A program made the translations under genes and the position numbers. A stretch of DNA of 27,907 nucleotides, taken from CANJQH01 sp031368515 (GTDB lineage: Bacteria > Chloroflexota > Anaerolineae > J036 > Brachytrichaceae). Within the stretch, counting starts at the first letter, position 1. Each line of letters starts with the position of its first letter. Location: contig JANMNW010000270.1 of the NCBI GenBank assembly GCA_031368515.1, positions 1-27,907 on the forward strand, written 5' to 3'. Below are positions 7,412 to 14,358 of this stretch, piece by piece. A model generated the notes under the pieces. That model was not told the origin of the DNA, ran no database searches, and worked only from the letters and a program-made list of their open reading frames with translations.

Positions 7412-8496
7412 CAGAGATTGGATTGCATCACCGCGATCTTGACACGCCGGCGCTGTGGGTTGATCTGGAACGCATGGAACGCAATATCGCCGCGCTGGCG
7501 TTGTGTTTCAAGCGCGCGGGTGTGGCCTGGCGTCCGCATACAAAAGGCATCAAGGTGCCGGCCATCGCGCACAAGCTGCTGGCCGCCGGCGCGCGCGGTG
7601 TAACCTGCGCCAAGTTGGGCGAAGCCGAAGTGATGGCGGCGGCGGGCATCACCGACATACTGGTGGCCAATCAGATCGTGACGCCGGAGAAAATCACGCG
7701 CCTGGTCAACCTGCGCGCGCAGGCGAATGTGGCGGTGGCTGTGGATGACGCGGACAACGTCAGCGCCATTGGCGCCGCTGCCGCGCAAAAACGCGTGAGG
7801 GTCGATGTGCTGATCGAAGTGAACACTGGGATGAATCGTTCCGGCACCTTGCCGGGCGCGCCTACGCTCGCTCTGGCCAAACGCGTCGCCGCAACACCTG
7901 GCGTGGCGTTGCGCGGCCTGATGACGTGGGAAGGGCACAATCTCGAGCATCAAGACGCCGAAGTCAAACGCAAAGGCATCCAAGCGAGCGTCGGCCAGCT
8001 GCTGGATACCGCGGCCCAATGCCGCGCCGAAGGGTTGTCAATCGAGACGCTGAGTTGCGGCGGCAGCGGCACGTATCAGGTGACATCGCTCATTCCAGGT
8101 GTCACCGAGATTCAGGCCGGAGGGGGCATCTTCTGCGATATGGCGTATCAAGGTTGGGGAGTAGCTTTGGAACCAGCGCTGTTCGTAAAAGCAACGGTGA
8201 CCAGCCGGCCGGCGCCGACGCGCATCATTCTCGATGCCGGATTCAAGACCTTGCCGCGCGGGTTTGCGCAGCCCAAGCCGCTGACCGTTGACAACCTGCT
8301 GAGCGGCGTGTACTCGGCTGAACATTGCATTCTGACATTGAGCGCGCCTGATATGGATCATCCGGTTGCGTCGTCTATCGATTTCATCGTGGGGTATAGC
8401 GATGCCACCGTGCATGTGCATGACGTGCTGTATGGCTTGCGAGCGGGCGTGGTGGAAACCGCCTGGCCCATTCTGGGTCGCGGAAAACTACGGTAA
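7408..8496 (+). CDS. DSD1/D-threonine-aldolase-like PLP-dependent enzyme
   Basis: A 362-residue fold-type III PLP enzyme. The N-terminal alanine-racemase-like barrel starts LDTPALWVDLERMERNI. The PLP lysine is probably K46 in WRPHTKGIKVP. LIEVNTGMNRSG (135-146) and LSCGGSGTYQ (215-224) are typical cofactor-binding segments. The C-terminal domain ends with TVHVHDVLYGLRAGVVE. D-threonine aldolases and D-serine dehydratases of this family bind a metal through a His and Cys just before that strand; here the equivalent positions appear to be Y330-S331 (VGYSDAT). The reaction may therefore differ from both. Last gene of the operon starting at 2709, overlapping the DUF4838 stop by four bases. A substrate with an amino and a hydroxyl group is likely but unproven. 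Confidence 0.83.
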   Translation: MTEIGLHHRDLDTPALWVDLERMERNIAALALCFKRAGVAWRPHTKGIKVPAIAHKLLAAGARGVTCAKLGEAEVMAAAGITDILVANQIVTPEKITRLVNLRAQANVAVAVDDADNVSAIGAAAAQKRVRVDVLIEVNTGMNRSGTLPGAPTLALAKRVAATPGVALRGLMTWEGHNLEHQDAEVKRKGIQASVGQLLDTAAQCRAEGLSIETLSCGGSGTYQVTSLIPGVTEIQAGGGIFCDMAYQGWGVALEPALFVKATVTSRPAPTRIILDAGFKTLPRGFAQPKPLTVDNLLSGVYSAEHCILTLSAPDMDHPVASSIDFIVGYSDATVHVHDVLYGLRAGVVETAWPILGRGKLR

Positions 8497-8518
8497 CCCG
8501 CGGCCGCCGGCCCGGGCG

Positions 8519-8548
8519 GTGACGGTGCCCATGCGCGTCGCGTATGAT
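8519..8548 (+). promoter_or_regulatory. Possible promoter for the FAD oxidoreductase gene
   Basis: GTGACG (8519-8524) and TATGAT (8543-8548) are separated by 18 bases and resemble sigma-70 -35 and -10 boxes (four and five matches of six). The ATG at 8563 follows 14 bases after the -10 box, implying a leader of only a few bases. This is the longest gap in the plus-strand gene run (66 bases), consistent with a separate transcript. Confidence 0.35.
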
Positions 8549-8562
8549 CCCGGTCGCCACAC

Positions 8563-9993
8563 ATGTCACGCCAATCGTCGCCTCCGCGCAGCGCCGTAGT
8601 CGTCGGCAGCGGTCCAAACGGACTGGCTGCCGCGATTACGCTGGCCCAAGCTGGCGTGCGCGTGCGCGTAATCGAAGGCGCGCCCACGATTGGCGGCGGC
8701 TGTCGCAGCGCTGAGCTGACGCTGCCCGGGTTTGTGCACGACGTTTGCTCGGCCATTCACCCGTTGACGGTCGCCTCACCGTTTTTCACGGCGCTGGACG
8801 CGTTCAAGACGCGCGTCGAATTTGTTCATTCGCCCATCGCGCTTGCGCATCCGTTTGACGATGGCACGGCAGTCGCCGTCGTGCGCGATATCAGCGCCAC
8901 GGCTGAATCTATGGGCCGCGATGCCGGCGCCTATCGCTGCTTGCTGTCGCCCATCGTGCGCGATTGGCCGGCGTTGCGTCACGATCTGCTCGCGCCGCTC
9001 ACGCCGTTTCCGCGTCATCTGTTGCCGATGGCCCGCTTTGGTCCACTCGCGGCGCTGCCCGCCGAGATGCTGGCGCGCGCCGTTTTTCGCGGCGAACGCG
9101 CACGCGGGGTTTTTGCCGGAATGGCCGCGCATTCGATGCTGCCGTTGACTTACGCGGCCAGCGCGGCTTACGGGTTGTTGTTGTCGACGCTGGCGCATGC
9201 GGTAGGCTGGCCGATGCCCAGCGGCGGCGCGCAGTCGATCGCCGATGCGCTGGCGGCGGTCTTGCGCGACCTGGGCGGCGAGATCGAGACCGGGCGCTTT
9301 GTCCAATCGCTCAACGAATTTCCAGACGATGCGTTCAAGTTGCTCGACGTCACACCGCGCCAGTTGCTTGCACTGACTGGTGATACGCTGCCTGGCAGCT
9401 ATCAACGCAAGCTGCGAAATTTCAGGCACGGGCCGGGCGTTTTCAAAATCGACTATGCGCTGAGCGAGCCGGTTCCCTGGAAGGCGCGCGAATGCGCGCA
9501 GGCGGCCACCGTGCACCTCGGCGGGACGCTGGACGAAATCGCCGCCAGCGAGCGCGCCGCCTGGCGCGGCGAGCATTGCGACCGGCCGTTCGTCCTGCTG
9601 GCGCAACACACGCTGTTTGATCCGTCGCGTGCGCCGGCGGGCAAACACACGTTGTGGGCTTATTGCCACACACCCCGCGGCGGCACGCGCAACATGACGG
9701 CCGAAATCGAAGCGCAGATCGAACGCTATGCGCCCGGGTTTCGCGACTGCGTGATCGCCCGCCACACGATGAACGCGCAGGATATGGAGCGCCACAACCC
9801 AAACTACATCGGCGGCGACATCAACGGCGGCGCCGGCACGCTTTGGCAGACCATCGCCCGGCCAACCCTCTCGGCCCGCCCGTATCGCACGCCGCTGCCG
9901 GGTGTGTTTCTCTGCTCGCAATCCACGCCACCCGGCGGCGGCGTGCATGGCATGTGTGGTGTGCATGCCGCGCGCGCCGCACTCGGCGATTGA
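8563..9993 (+). CDS. PYROXD2-like FAD-dependent oxidoreductase (phytoene desaturase superfamily)
   Basis: A 476-residue flavoprotein. The FAD-binding Rossmann motif is AVVVGSGPNGLAAAITLAQA (G15, G17, G20), followed by the acidic residue at the end of strand 2 (VIEGAPTIGGGCRS). The C-terminus has GGDINGGAGTLWQ and VFLCSQSTPPGGGVHGMCG, typical of the NAD(P)/FAD-dependent oxidoreductases related to carotenoid desaturases and human PYROXD2. Reactions in this group include desaturation and isomerisation of lipids and carotenoids; the substrate here is unknown, and no phytoene synthase is nearby. It is slightly shorter than the roughly 500-540 residues I would expect. It follows the five-gene operon on the same strand, possibly from its own promoter. 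About 290 bases without a gene follow it. Confidence 0.85.
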   Translation: MSRQSSPPRSAVVVGSGPNGLAAAITLAQAGVRVRVIEGAPTIGGGCRSAELTLPGFVHDVCSAIHPLTVASPFFTALDAFKTRVEFVHSPIALAHPFDDGTAVAVVRDISATAESMGRDAGAYRCLLSPIVRDWPALRHDLLAPLTPFPRHLLPMARFGPLAALPAEMLARAVFRGERARGVFAGMAAHSMLPLTYAASAAYGLLLSTLAHAVGWPMPSGGAQSIADALAAVLRDLGGEIETGRFVQSLNEFPDDAFKLLDVTPRQLLALTGDTLPGSYQRKLRNFRHGPGVFKIDYALSEPVPWKARECAQAATVHLGGTLDEIAASERAAWRGEHCDRPFVLLAQHTLFDPSRAPAGKHTLWAYCHTPRGGTRNMTAEIEAQIERYAPGFRDCVIARHTMNAQDMERHNPNYIGGDINGGAGTLWQTIARPTLSARPYRTPLPGVFLCSQSTPPGGGVHGMCGVHAARAALGD

Positions 9994-10283
9994 CGGCGCG
10001 AGTTTGTATCGCTTTGCAATACCCGATCGTCGGCACCCTGTGCACAATATGCGATAGCGAGGTGCGGACTTGCTCATGGTCATCGCGCCCCTCGCTGGTT
10101 GAACCGCGCCATTACATCGACGCAACGCGTCGCGCTGGCGGGCTTCGGCGGTGGAAACCCGGTACCCCATCGGTTGAATCCGGCTTTGAGCAGCCGGCCA
10201 GCCGGTGCGCGCAAAAGACGCGGTTGATCTGGGTGCTAGGCAGCGTGGTTGCGATGCTGGCGACTGGCGGGATAAAGTAACCG
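9994..10283. other. Intergenic stretch without a recognisable gene
   Basis: The gap separates the convergent FAD oxidoreductase (plus) and enolase-superfamily (minus) genes. Open frames crossing it give Arg/Ser-rich translations without recognisable motifs. I see no strong hairpin followed by a T-run and no copy of the repeats found elsewhere in the window. Confidence 0.5.
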
Positions 10284-11462
10284 CTAAGTCAGTTCGGGCG
10301 TGCGATACAGCACGCGGCCCTTCACGCTGATCTCGGTCTCGACCAGATACGGCTTGATCGCAGGCAGGTTCACGACGACGCCCAGCCCGGGCGCATCGGG
10401 CGCGCGCACCATGCCATCGGCGTCGCGGTCGAGGCGGTTGTCGGTGAGGTCGCGTGCCAACGCCTTGAGCTCGACCGGATACTCGCAGATGACGTGATCG
10501 CGCAGCCCGGCGAAGGGCTGCAGCGAGGCGCTGAGCGCGAGGTGCGAGGTAAAGGTGTGATTAACGTAGATCGCGCCCTTGGCGTCGGCATAATCTGCCA
10601 CGTCTTTGGCGACGGCCAGCCCGCCGATGCGGCCTGCGTCGATCTGCACAAAGCCGACCTTGGCGTAATCGATCATGTGCCTGGCCATGTGCCCATTGTG
10701 CGAACCTTCGCCGCCGGCCAGCTTGACCGGGCCGCACAGCGCGGCCAGCTGCTGGTGGGCCTCAAACGCGTCTTTGTCGAACGGCTCCTCAAACCAGGTC
10801 GCGGCGCAGTCTTTCAGCACCTGAACGCGCTGCGCGGCGGCTGTGAGATCGTCCACAAAGACCGTGCCGGCATCGACGAGCAAAATGCCGTCGGCGCCGA
10901 TGCCCTCACGGGCGGCCATGACCTGATCGATATCCTGTTGCACCGTGCCCCAGCCGAACGGCCCCCAACCGAATTTGACCGCGCGGTAGCCCTGCGCGCG
11001 CGCGGCGCGGCCCTTGTTGAGCGTGTCCTGCGGCGTGTCGCCGAACAGCACCGAGGCATACGGTTGTTTGCGATGCGATGCGGTGTGGCCAAGCAACTGC
11101 CACACCGGCGCGCCGAGCTTTTTGCCGAGCAGATCCCAGAGCGCCATATCGACGCCGCTAAGCGTGTGATCGGCCTGCAACAGATCGAAGCTGTTCTGCC
11201 GCACCAGCGTGCCGATGCGCACGATGTCCGCGGGATCGTTGAGAGTTTGGCCCAGCACCGAGGCTTGCACCGGTTTGCAGGCGCTGTGCGACATGGGGCA
11301 GACCATGCTGGCGATCGAGACCAACGGCGACGTCTCGCATTCGCCAAAGCCTTCGTAGCCGCCGGCGCGCACGCGCACCAGCAGCGCATCCTGGCTGCCG
11401 TCGCCGATGTCGAGCACTTCGGGCATCGAGAGATAGAACAGATCTATGGATTCGATTTTCAT
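10284..11462 (-). CDS. Mandelate racemase/muconate lactonizing enzyme family protein (enolase superfamily)
   Basis: A 392-residue enolase-superfamily enzyme. The N-terminal capping domain contains GFGECETSPLVS. SGVDMALWDLLGKKLGAPVWQLLG (about 102-125) is the classic barrel entry. The three Mg ligands are recognisable: D197 (LLVDAGTVF), a Glu of WFEEPF (E225/E226) and E252 (LAGGEGSHNG). A base is probably H302 (VNHTFTSHL), as in mandelate racemase-type dehydratases; K163 in AVKFGWG sits where the second-strand lysine is expected. These enzymes abstract a proton alpha to a carboxylate, most often to dehydrate acid sugars. Start ATG 11462 gives the normal MKIESIDLFYL opening. It diverges from the NAD-epimerase gene, and such pairs occur in acid-sugar catabolism. 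Confidence 0.87.
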   Translation of the reverse strand: MKIESIDLFYLSMPEVLDIGDGSQDALLVRVRAGGYEGFGECETSPLVSIASMVCPMSHSACKPVQASVLGQTLNDPADIVRIGTLVRQNSFDLLQADHTLSGVDMALWDLLGKKLGAPVWQLLGHTASHRKQPYASVLFGDTPQDTLNKGRAARAQGYRAVKFGWGPFGWGTVQQDIDQVMAAREGIGADGILLVDAGTVFVDDLTAAAQRVQVLKDCAATWFEEPFDKDAFEAHQQLAALCGPVKLAGGEGSHNGHMARHMIDYAKVGFVQIDAGRIGGLAVAKDVADYADAKGAIYVNHTFTSHLALSASLQPFAGLRDHVICEYPVELKALARDLTDNRLDRDADGMVRAPDAPGLGVVVNLPAIKPYLVETEISVKGRVLYRTPELT

Positions 11463-11553
11463 GATGAATTCGGATGCTATTGTGCCGTCATTGTGCGATT
11501 GGCGCTAATGCGTGACGCCAACGCAGGGTGCGCGCAGCGGGTATCACGTGGCA

Positions 11554-11636
11554 CTTTGCCGTGGCCGTGGCAGGTGGTAGGTGGCCGTGGACGTGAAACG
11601 AATTCGACCACTTCCACGTCCACGGCCACGGCAAAG
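11554..11636. repeat. Self-complementary intergenic repeat with two alternative left arms
   Basis: The right arm 11615-11636 can pair with two left segments. Its 3' part (11620-11636) is the exact reverse complement of 11554-11570 (17 bases), and its 5' part (11615-11629) is the exact reverse complement of 11581-11595 (15 bases). The two pairings overlap and exclude each other. It lies between the divergent enolase-family and epimerase genes. The word GGCCGTGG recurs in it. It may be a dispersed repeat or an RNA structure in the epimerase leader; its function is unknown. Confidence 0.7.
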
Positions 11637-11644
11637 CGCCGCCT

Positions 11645-11682
11645 GCTTACTGCCTCACTGTTTTCCGGCCCACCGCCTACCG
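11645..11682. repeat. Direct repeat copy A flanking the epimerase gene
   Basis: A 38-base segment beginning GCTTACTGCCTCACTG and ending ACCGCCTACCG. It matches 12638-12675, downstream of the epimerase gene, in the same orientation and with equal length, identical at roughly three quarters of positions by eye. Both belong to a family built from GCGGTAAG- and GCAGTGAG-type words. Confidence 0.55.
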
Positions 11683-11711
11683 GGTCACAGTGCAGTTTTT
11701 CGCGCACGCAT

Positions 11712-11717
11712 TAATAT
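11712..11717 (+). promoter_or_regulatory. Possible -10 box close to a start codon
   Basis: TAATAT lies 11 bases upstream of the epimerase ATG, in a local context (TAATATCCT) identical to that before the gene at 2709. No clear -35 box is seen at 16-18 bases. A short-leader or leaderless message is possible. Confidence 0.3.
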
Positions 11718-11728
11718 CCTCGCCAACC

Positions 11729-12559
11729 ATGAAACTTGTGATTACGGGTTCGAAGGGATTGATCGGCGGATTTACGAGCGAATACGCGTCGAAACAGCCG
11801 GGCGTGGAGGTGTTTGGCGTCGACACCGTCGGCCTCGGCTCGCGCGTGGAGCGATATATCCGGGCGGATCTTGCCGACTATGGCCAAACCGTGGCGGCGC
11901 TCGACGGCGCGGCTGCGGTGATTCATCTGGCGGCCCATCGCGACAGCGGGCTGGTGCCGCCCGCCCAGTTGTTTGCTGCCAATGTCAACAGCACGTTCAA
12001 TGTGTTGCAGGCGGCGGTGCAATTGGGCATCAAGCGCGTGGTGCTGGCGTCGACGATCCAGGTGGCGCGCACGGTGTATATGCAAAACAACACGCGCTAT
12101 CGTTATTTGCCGCTTGACGAGGCGCACGAGATCGACCCGCAAACCGACTACGCGCTGTCAAAACAGGTGGGCGAGGTGTGCGGCGAAATGTTCGCCAGGC
12201 ACTTTGGCGTGAGCGTGGTTAGCCTGCGCTTTACCGCCATCATGCATCCGGATGCCATCAAGGCGCGCTTCCCGTTGCCGGAAGCGGTCGAGCCGCATTG
12301 GGCGATGTATGCCTACTGCGATGTGCGCGACGCCGCGCGCTGCGCGTATCTGGCCGCGACAGCGCCCTTGCCGCCGGGACAACATGTGGTGGCCTACGTG
12401 GTGGCCAAAGACTCGGCGGTCAAGACGCCATCCCCCGAGATTGCCGAGCGCTTCTTTCCCGACGCCGAAATTCGCGGATTGCGCGGTTTCGATTCCCTGG
12501 TTAGCGGCAAACGCGCCAAAGAGTTGTTTGGGTTTGAGGCGGAGTTTAGTTGCCGGTGA
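11729..12559 (+). CDS. NAD-dependent epimerase/dehydratase family protein (extended SDR)
   Basis: A 276-residue short-chain dehydrogenase. The NAD-binding motif is VITGSKGLIGGF (G7, G10, G13). AAVIHLAAHRDSG (62-74) is the usual extended-SDR strand 4. VVLASTIQVA (about 104-113) supplies the Ser/Thr, and Y141-x3-K145 (DYALSKQVGE) the catalytic pair. Its size and YALSK motif resemble uronate dehydrogenase-like and NAD(P)-dependent sugar oxidoreductases rather than the longer UDP-galactose epimerases. ATG 11729 is chosen because MKLVITGSKG begins the Rossmann fold; an ATG at 11690 would add residues from the repeat-bearing leader. A role in acid-sugar oxidation beside the divergent enolase-family dehydratase is plausible but inferred. 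The gene is isolated by repeats on both sides. Confidence 0.83.
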   Translation: MKLVITGSKGLIGGFTSEYASKQPGVEVFGVDTVGLGSRVERYIRADLADYGQTVAALDGAAAVIHLAAHRDSGLVPPAQLFAANVNSTFNVLQAAVQLGIKRVVLASTIQVARTVYMQNNTRYRYLPLDEAHEIDPQTDYALSKQVGEVCGEMFARHFGVSVVSLRFTAIMHPDAIKARFPLPEAVEPHWAMYAYCDVRDAARCAYLAATAPLPPGQHVVAYVVAKDSAVKTPSPEIAERFFPDAEIRGLRGFDSLVSGKRAKELFGFEAEFSCR

Positions 12560-12675
12560 GGCGGTGGGCAGTGAGGCGGTAAGGCGGTAAGCGGTGAGCA
12601 GTGTGGCGGTAAGCGGTATGCCAGTTACCGCCTTACCGCTTACCGCCTCACTGCCACACCGACTACCGCCTACCG
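12560..12675. repeat. Nested inverted repeat cluster after the epimerase gene (contains copy B)
   Basis: Two nested perfect stems are visible: 12567-12583 with 12639-12655 (17 bases) and 12605-12618 with 12634-12647 (14 bases, 15-base loop). They overlap on the right side, so they are alternative folds. The segment consists of repeated words such as GGCGGTAAG and GCAGTGAG and their complements. Its right part, 12638-12675, is the direct-repeat partner of 11645-11682. It could end transcription of the convergent epimerase and PhyH genes or be a dispersed repeat. Its end overlaps the last codons of the PhyH gene. Confidence 0.75.
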
Positions 12676-13482
12676 TTTGTCCATGGCTTCTTCGGCCTGT
12701 TTGGCCCAGGCGCCTTCGATCATCGGATAGTGGCGCGCGGTGCTGTCAATGCCGCGCAGCATCATGCCCTGGCCGCGCGAAACGTGCACGATTTTTGTGG
12801 GCGGGTCGGCTGGGTCGCGCATCTGCACGAGCAGCGTGGTGCGCGCCTCGTTGCTGATGTTGATGCCGGAGCCGTGGATGGTGAGATAACTGAAGAGCAG
12901 GACGTCTCCGGCTTCAGCCGGGCAGGGCACCGATGACTCAATCGGATATTGCTCAAAGGGCAGGTGCCAGCCGCCGTCGCTTGAATGCTGCAGCGGGCCA
13001 AGCTTGTGGCTGCCCGGCACCACGCGGATGCAGCCTTTTTCGATCGGCGCATTGTCCATGTGGATGACGCCGGCGATCATGGTGTTCTTGTCGTGCGGAA
13101 AGTACGGGAAATCCTGATGCATCGGAAATGGCGAGCCCTTTTCAGGCGGCTTGATAAACAGCTTGTTGTGATGCAACTGTATATTGGGCGTGCCCATGAC
13201 GTCCGATGCCGCGGCCGTGAAGCGCTCGTCGCAGATCAGACGCATGAGCGCGGCTGAGTAGAACTGCACGTTGTGGCAGTGCAGCAGCATGGTCTTTTCG
13301 GCGGCAGCCGAGGTGGCCCGCGCCGCCCCCCAAGTGGCTTCGAGGTTTGCGCCATCGGACAGCCGTTCGATCAGGGCATGCGCTTCGGCGCGTTGCGCGG
13401 CCGCTTCGGCCGGGCTGAATACGCCTTTGACGAGCAGATAGCCGTTGTCGTGGAAGAAGTCGACTTGTTGTTTGCTTAGCAT
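12670..13482 (-). CDS. Phytanoyl-CoA dioxygenase (PhyH) family protein
   Basis: A 270-residue Fe(II)/2-oxoglutarate oxygenase. The N-terminus (LSKQQVDFFHDNGYLLVKGVF) is typical of PhyH proteins. The iron ligands are H122 and D124 (FPMHQDFPYF) and the distal H203 (LTIHGSGINIS); R214 (ARTTLLVQ) is placed to bind 2-oxoglutarate. NNAxxxGCIRVVPGSHK-type spacing is present (MDNAPIEKGCIRVVPGSHK). The intact HxD predicts a hydroxylase, not a halogenase. AGGA lies about 8-11 bases before the ATG. It is the last gene of a minus-strand operon after the 2OG oxygenase (18-base gap) and the desaturase. PhyH relatives act on fatty acyl chains, osmolytes, phosphonates or secondary metabolites; the desaturase neighbour makes a lipid substrate attractive but unproven. 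Confidence 0.88.
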   Translation of the reverse strand: MLSKQQVDFFHDNGYLLVKGVFSPAEAAAQRAEAHALIERLSDGANLEATWGAARATSAAAEKTMLLHCHNVQFYSAALMRLICDERFTAAASDVMGTPNIQLHHNKLFIKPPEKGSPFPMHQDFPYFPHDKNTMIAGVIHMDNAPIEKGCIRVVPGSHKLGPLQHSSDGGWHLPFEQYPIESSVPCPAEAGDVLLFSYLTIHGSGINISNEARTTLLVQMRDPADPPTKIVHVSRGQGMMLRGIDSTARHYPMIEGAWAKQAEEAMDKR

Positions 13483-13500
13483 GAGAAAATCCTTGTCTGC

Positions 13501-14355
13501 CTATGACCAGACGTAGATGTCGGGGTCTTCGGGGGAATAGCCGATAAACGTCGCAAGAACGATGCGCGGGTGCGGGCCGCTGAGCGCCGGCACCTCGTGG
13601 ATCAGCTGCGTGTTGAAGAAATACAGATCGCCCTGTTGCAGGGAAACGCGCTGCGACTCGATGTTGTGCTTGGCTGCATATTCGGGGAACATCCAGTTTT
13701 CGAGATACGGCTGCACTTTGGGCGTCCACACGCAATTGTGAAGGATCGCCTGGGTGCTGTTTTCTCCCGGTGAATCGTTCTGCAGGCACATCACGCCGGC
13801 AAACTGGTGTTTGAAACGTGACACTGCATAGTTGAAGCGCTTCTCGCGCAGCACCACGTGGTCGATGTGCGGCGGATATGCGTGGCCTCCGAAGTGGCAG
13901 CGCACGATGGCCGGGCCATAGCGGCGGCCGTCGGGTTCTTGCGCGACCATGACGCGTTTGCCCGGAGCCAGTGCCGCGAGCGCGTGGTAGATCGCGTCCA
14001 CCGGGTTGTCGAAACCGTCAAACAGCGTGCTGAACAGCGCGTGCGTCTCCACCGCGTGATTCAGGAAGAACTCTTTGTTGTTGCCCAGGTTGTTCAGGCT
14101 GCTGCCGATGTCCGTGCGGGTGCGTTTGTCGGCCTCTGAGGCGCTGGTATCGGCCGGGTCGCGCATCAGCTTGCGCTGGACAAAGCGCTGGATCAGCCCC
14201 CGGCATTGCGCCGGGTCCATCACGCCGCGCAGCACAATGGCCGGCATCTGCGCTTCGGCCAGCGCGCGGATCGGGTCGGCATGGCGCGTCAGCGCGGCCG
14301 GGACGTCCGGCTCGACCGGCGCCCAGGGGCGGAGGGCTGACGGGTCGGCACCCAT
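13501..14355 (-). CDS. Fe(II)/2-oxoglutarate-dependent oxygenase
   Basis: A 284-residue protein with a double-stranded beta-helix oxygenase signature. H163 and D165 lie in AYPPHIDHVVLR, the distal H253 in TQLIHEVPAL, and R264 in HPRIVLATF. The sequence is unlike the PhyH proteins of this window: it has a roughly 150-residue helical N-terminal part (MPAIVLRGVMDPAQCRGLIQ and NNLGNNKEFFLNH) and looks closer to prolyl-hydroxylase-like 2OG oxygenases. It presumably hydroxylates a small molecule or carrier-bound substrate in the cytoplasm. The ATG at 14355 starts three bases after the desaturase stop, so cotranslation with the desaturase is likely. The substrate cannot be deduced. Confidence 0.78.
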   Translation of the reverse strand: MGADPSALRPWAPVEPDVPAALTRHADPIRALAEAQMPAIVLRGVMDPAQCRGLIQRFVQRKLMRDPADTSASEADKRTRTDIGSSLNNLGNNKEFFLNHAVETHALFSTLFDGFDNPVDAIYHALAALAPGKRVMVAQEPDGRRYGPAIVRCHFGGHAYPPHIDHVVLREKRFNYAVSRFKHQFAGVMCLQNDSPGENSTQAILHNCVWTPKVQPYLENWMFPEYAAKHNIESQRVSLQQGDLYFFNTQLIHEVPALSGPHPRIVLATFIGYSPEDPDIYVWS

Positions 14356-14358
14356 GCG

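Noticed and set aside
8776..10170. Long minus-strand open frame opposite the FAD oxidoreductase
   Set aside because: Low-complexity Arg/Ala/Gln composition, and the plus strand has a clear FAD motif and the family C-terminus.
11554..12675. A CRISPR array
   Set aside because: The repeats are inverted and variable, with no regular spacers and no cas genes.
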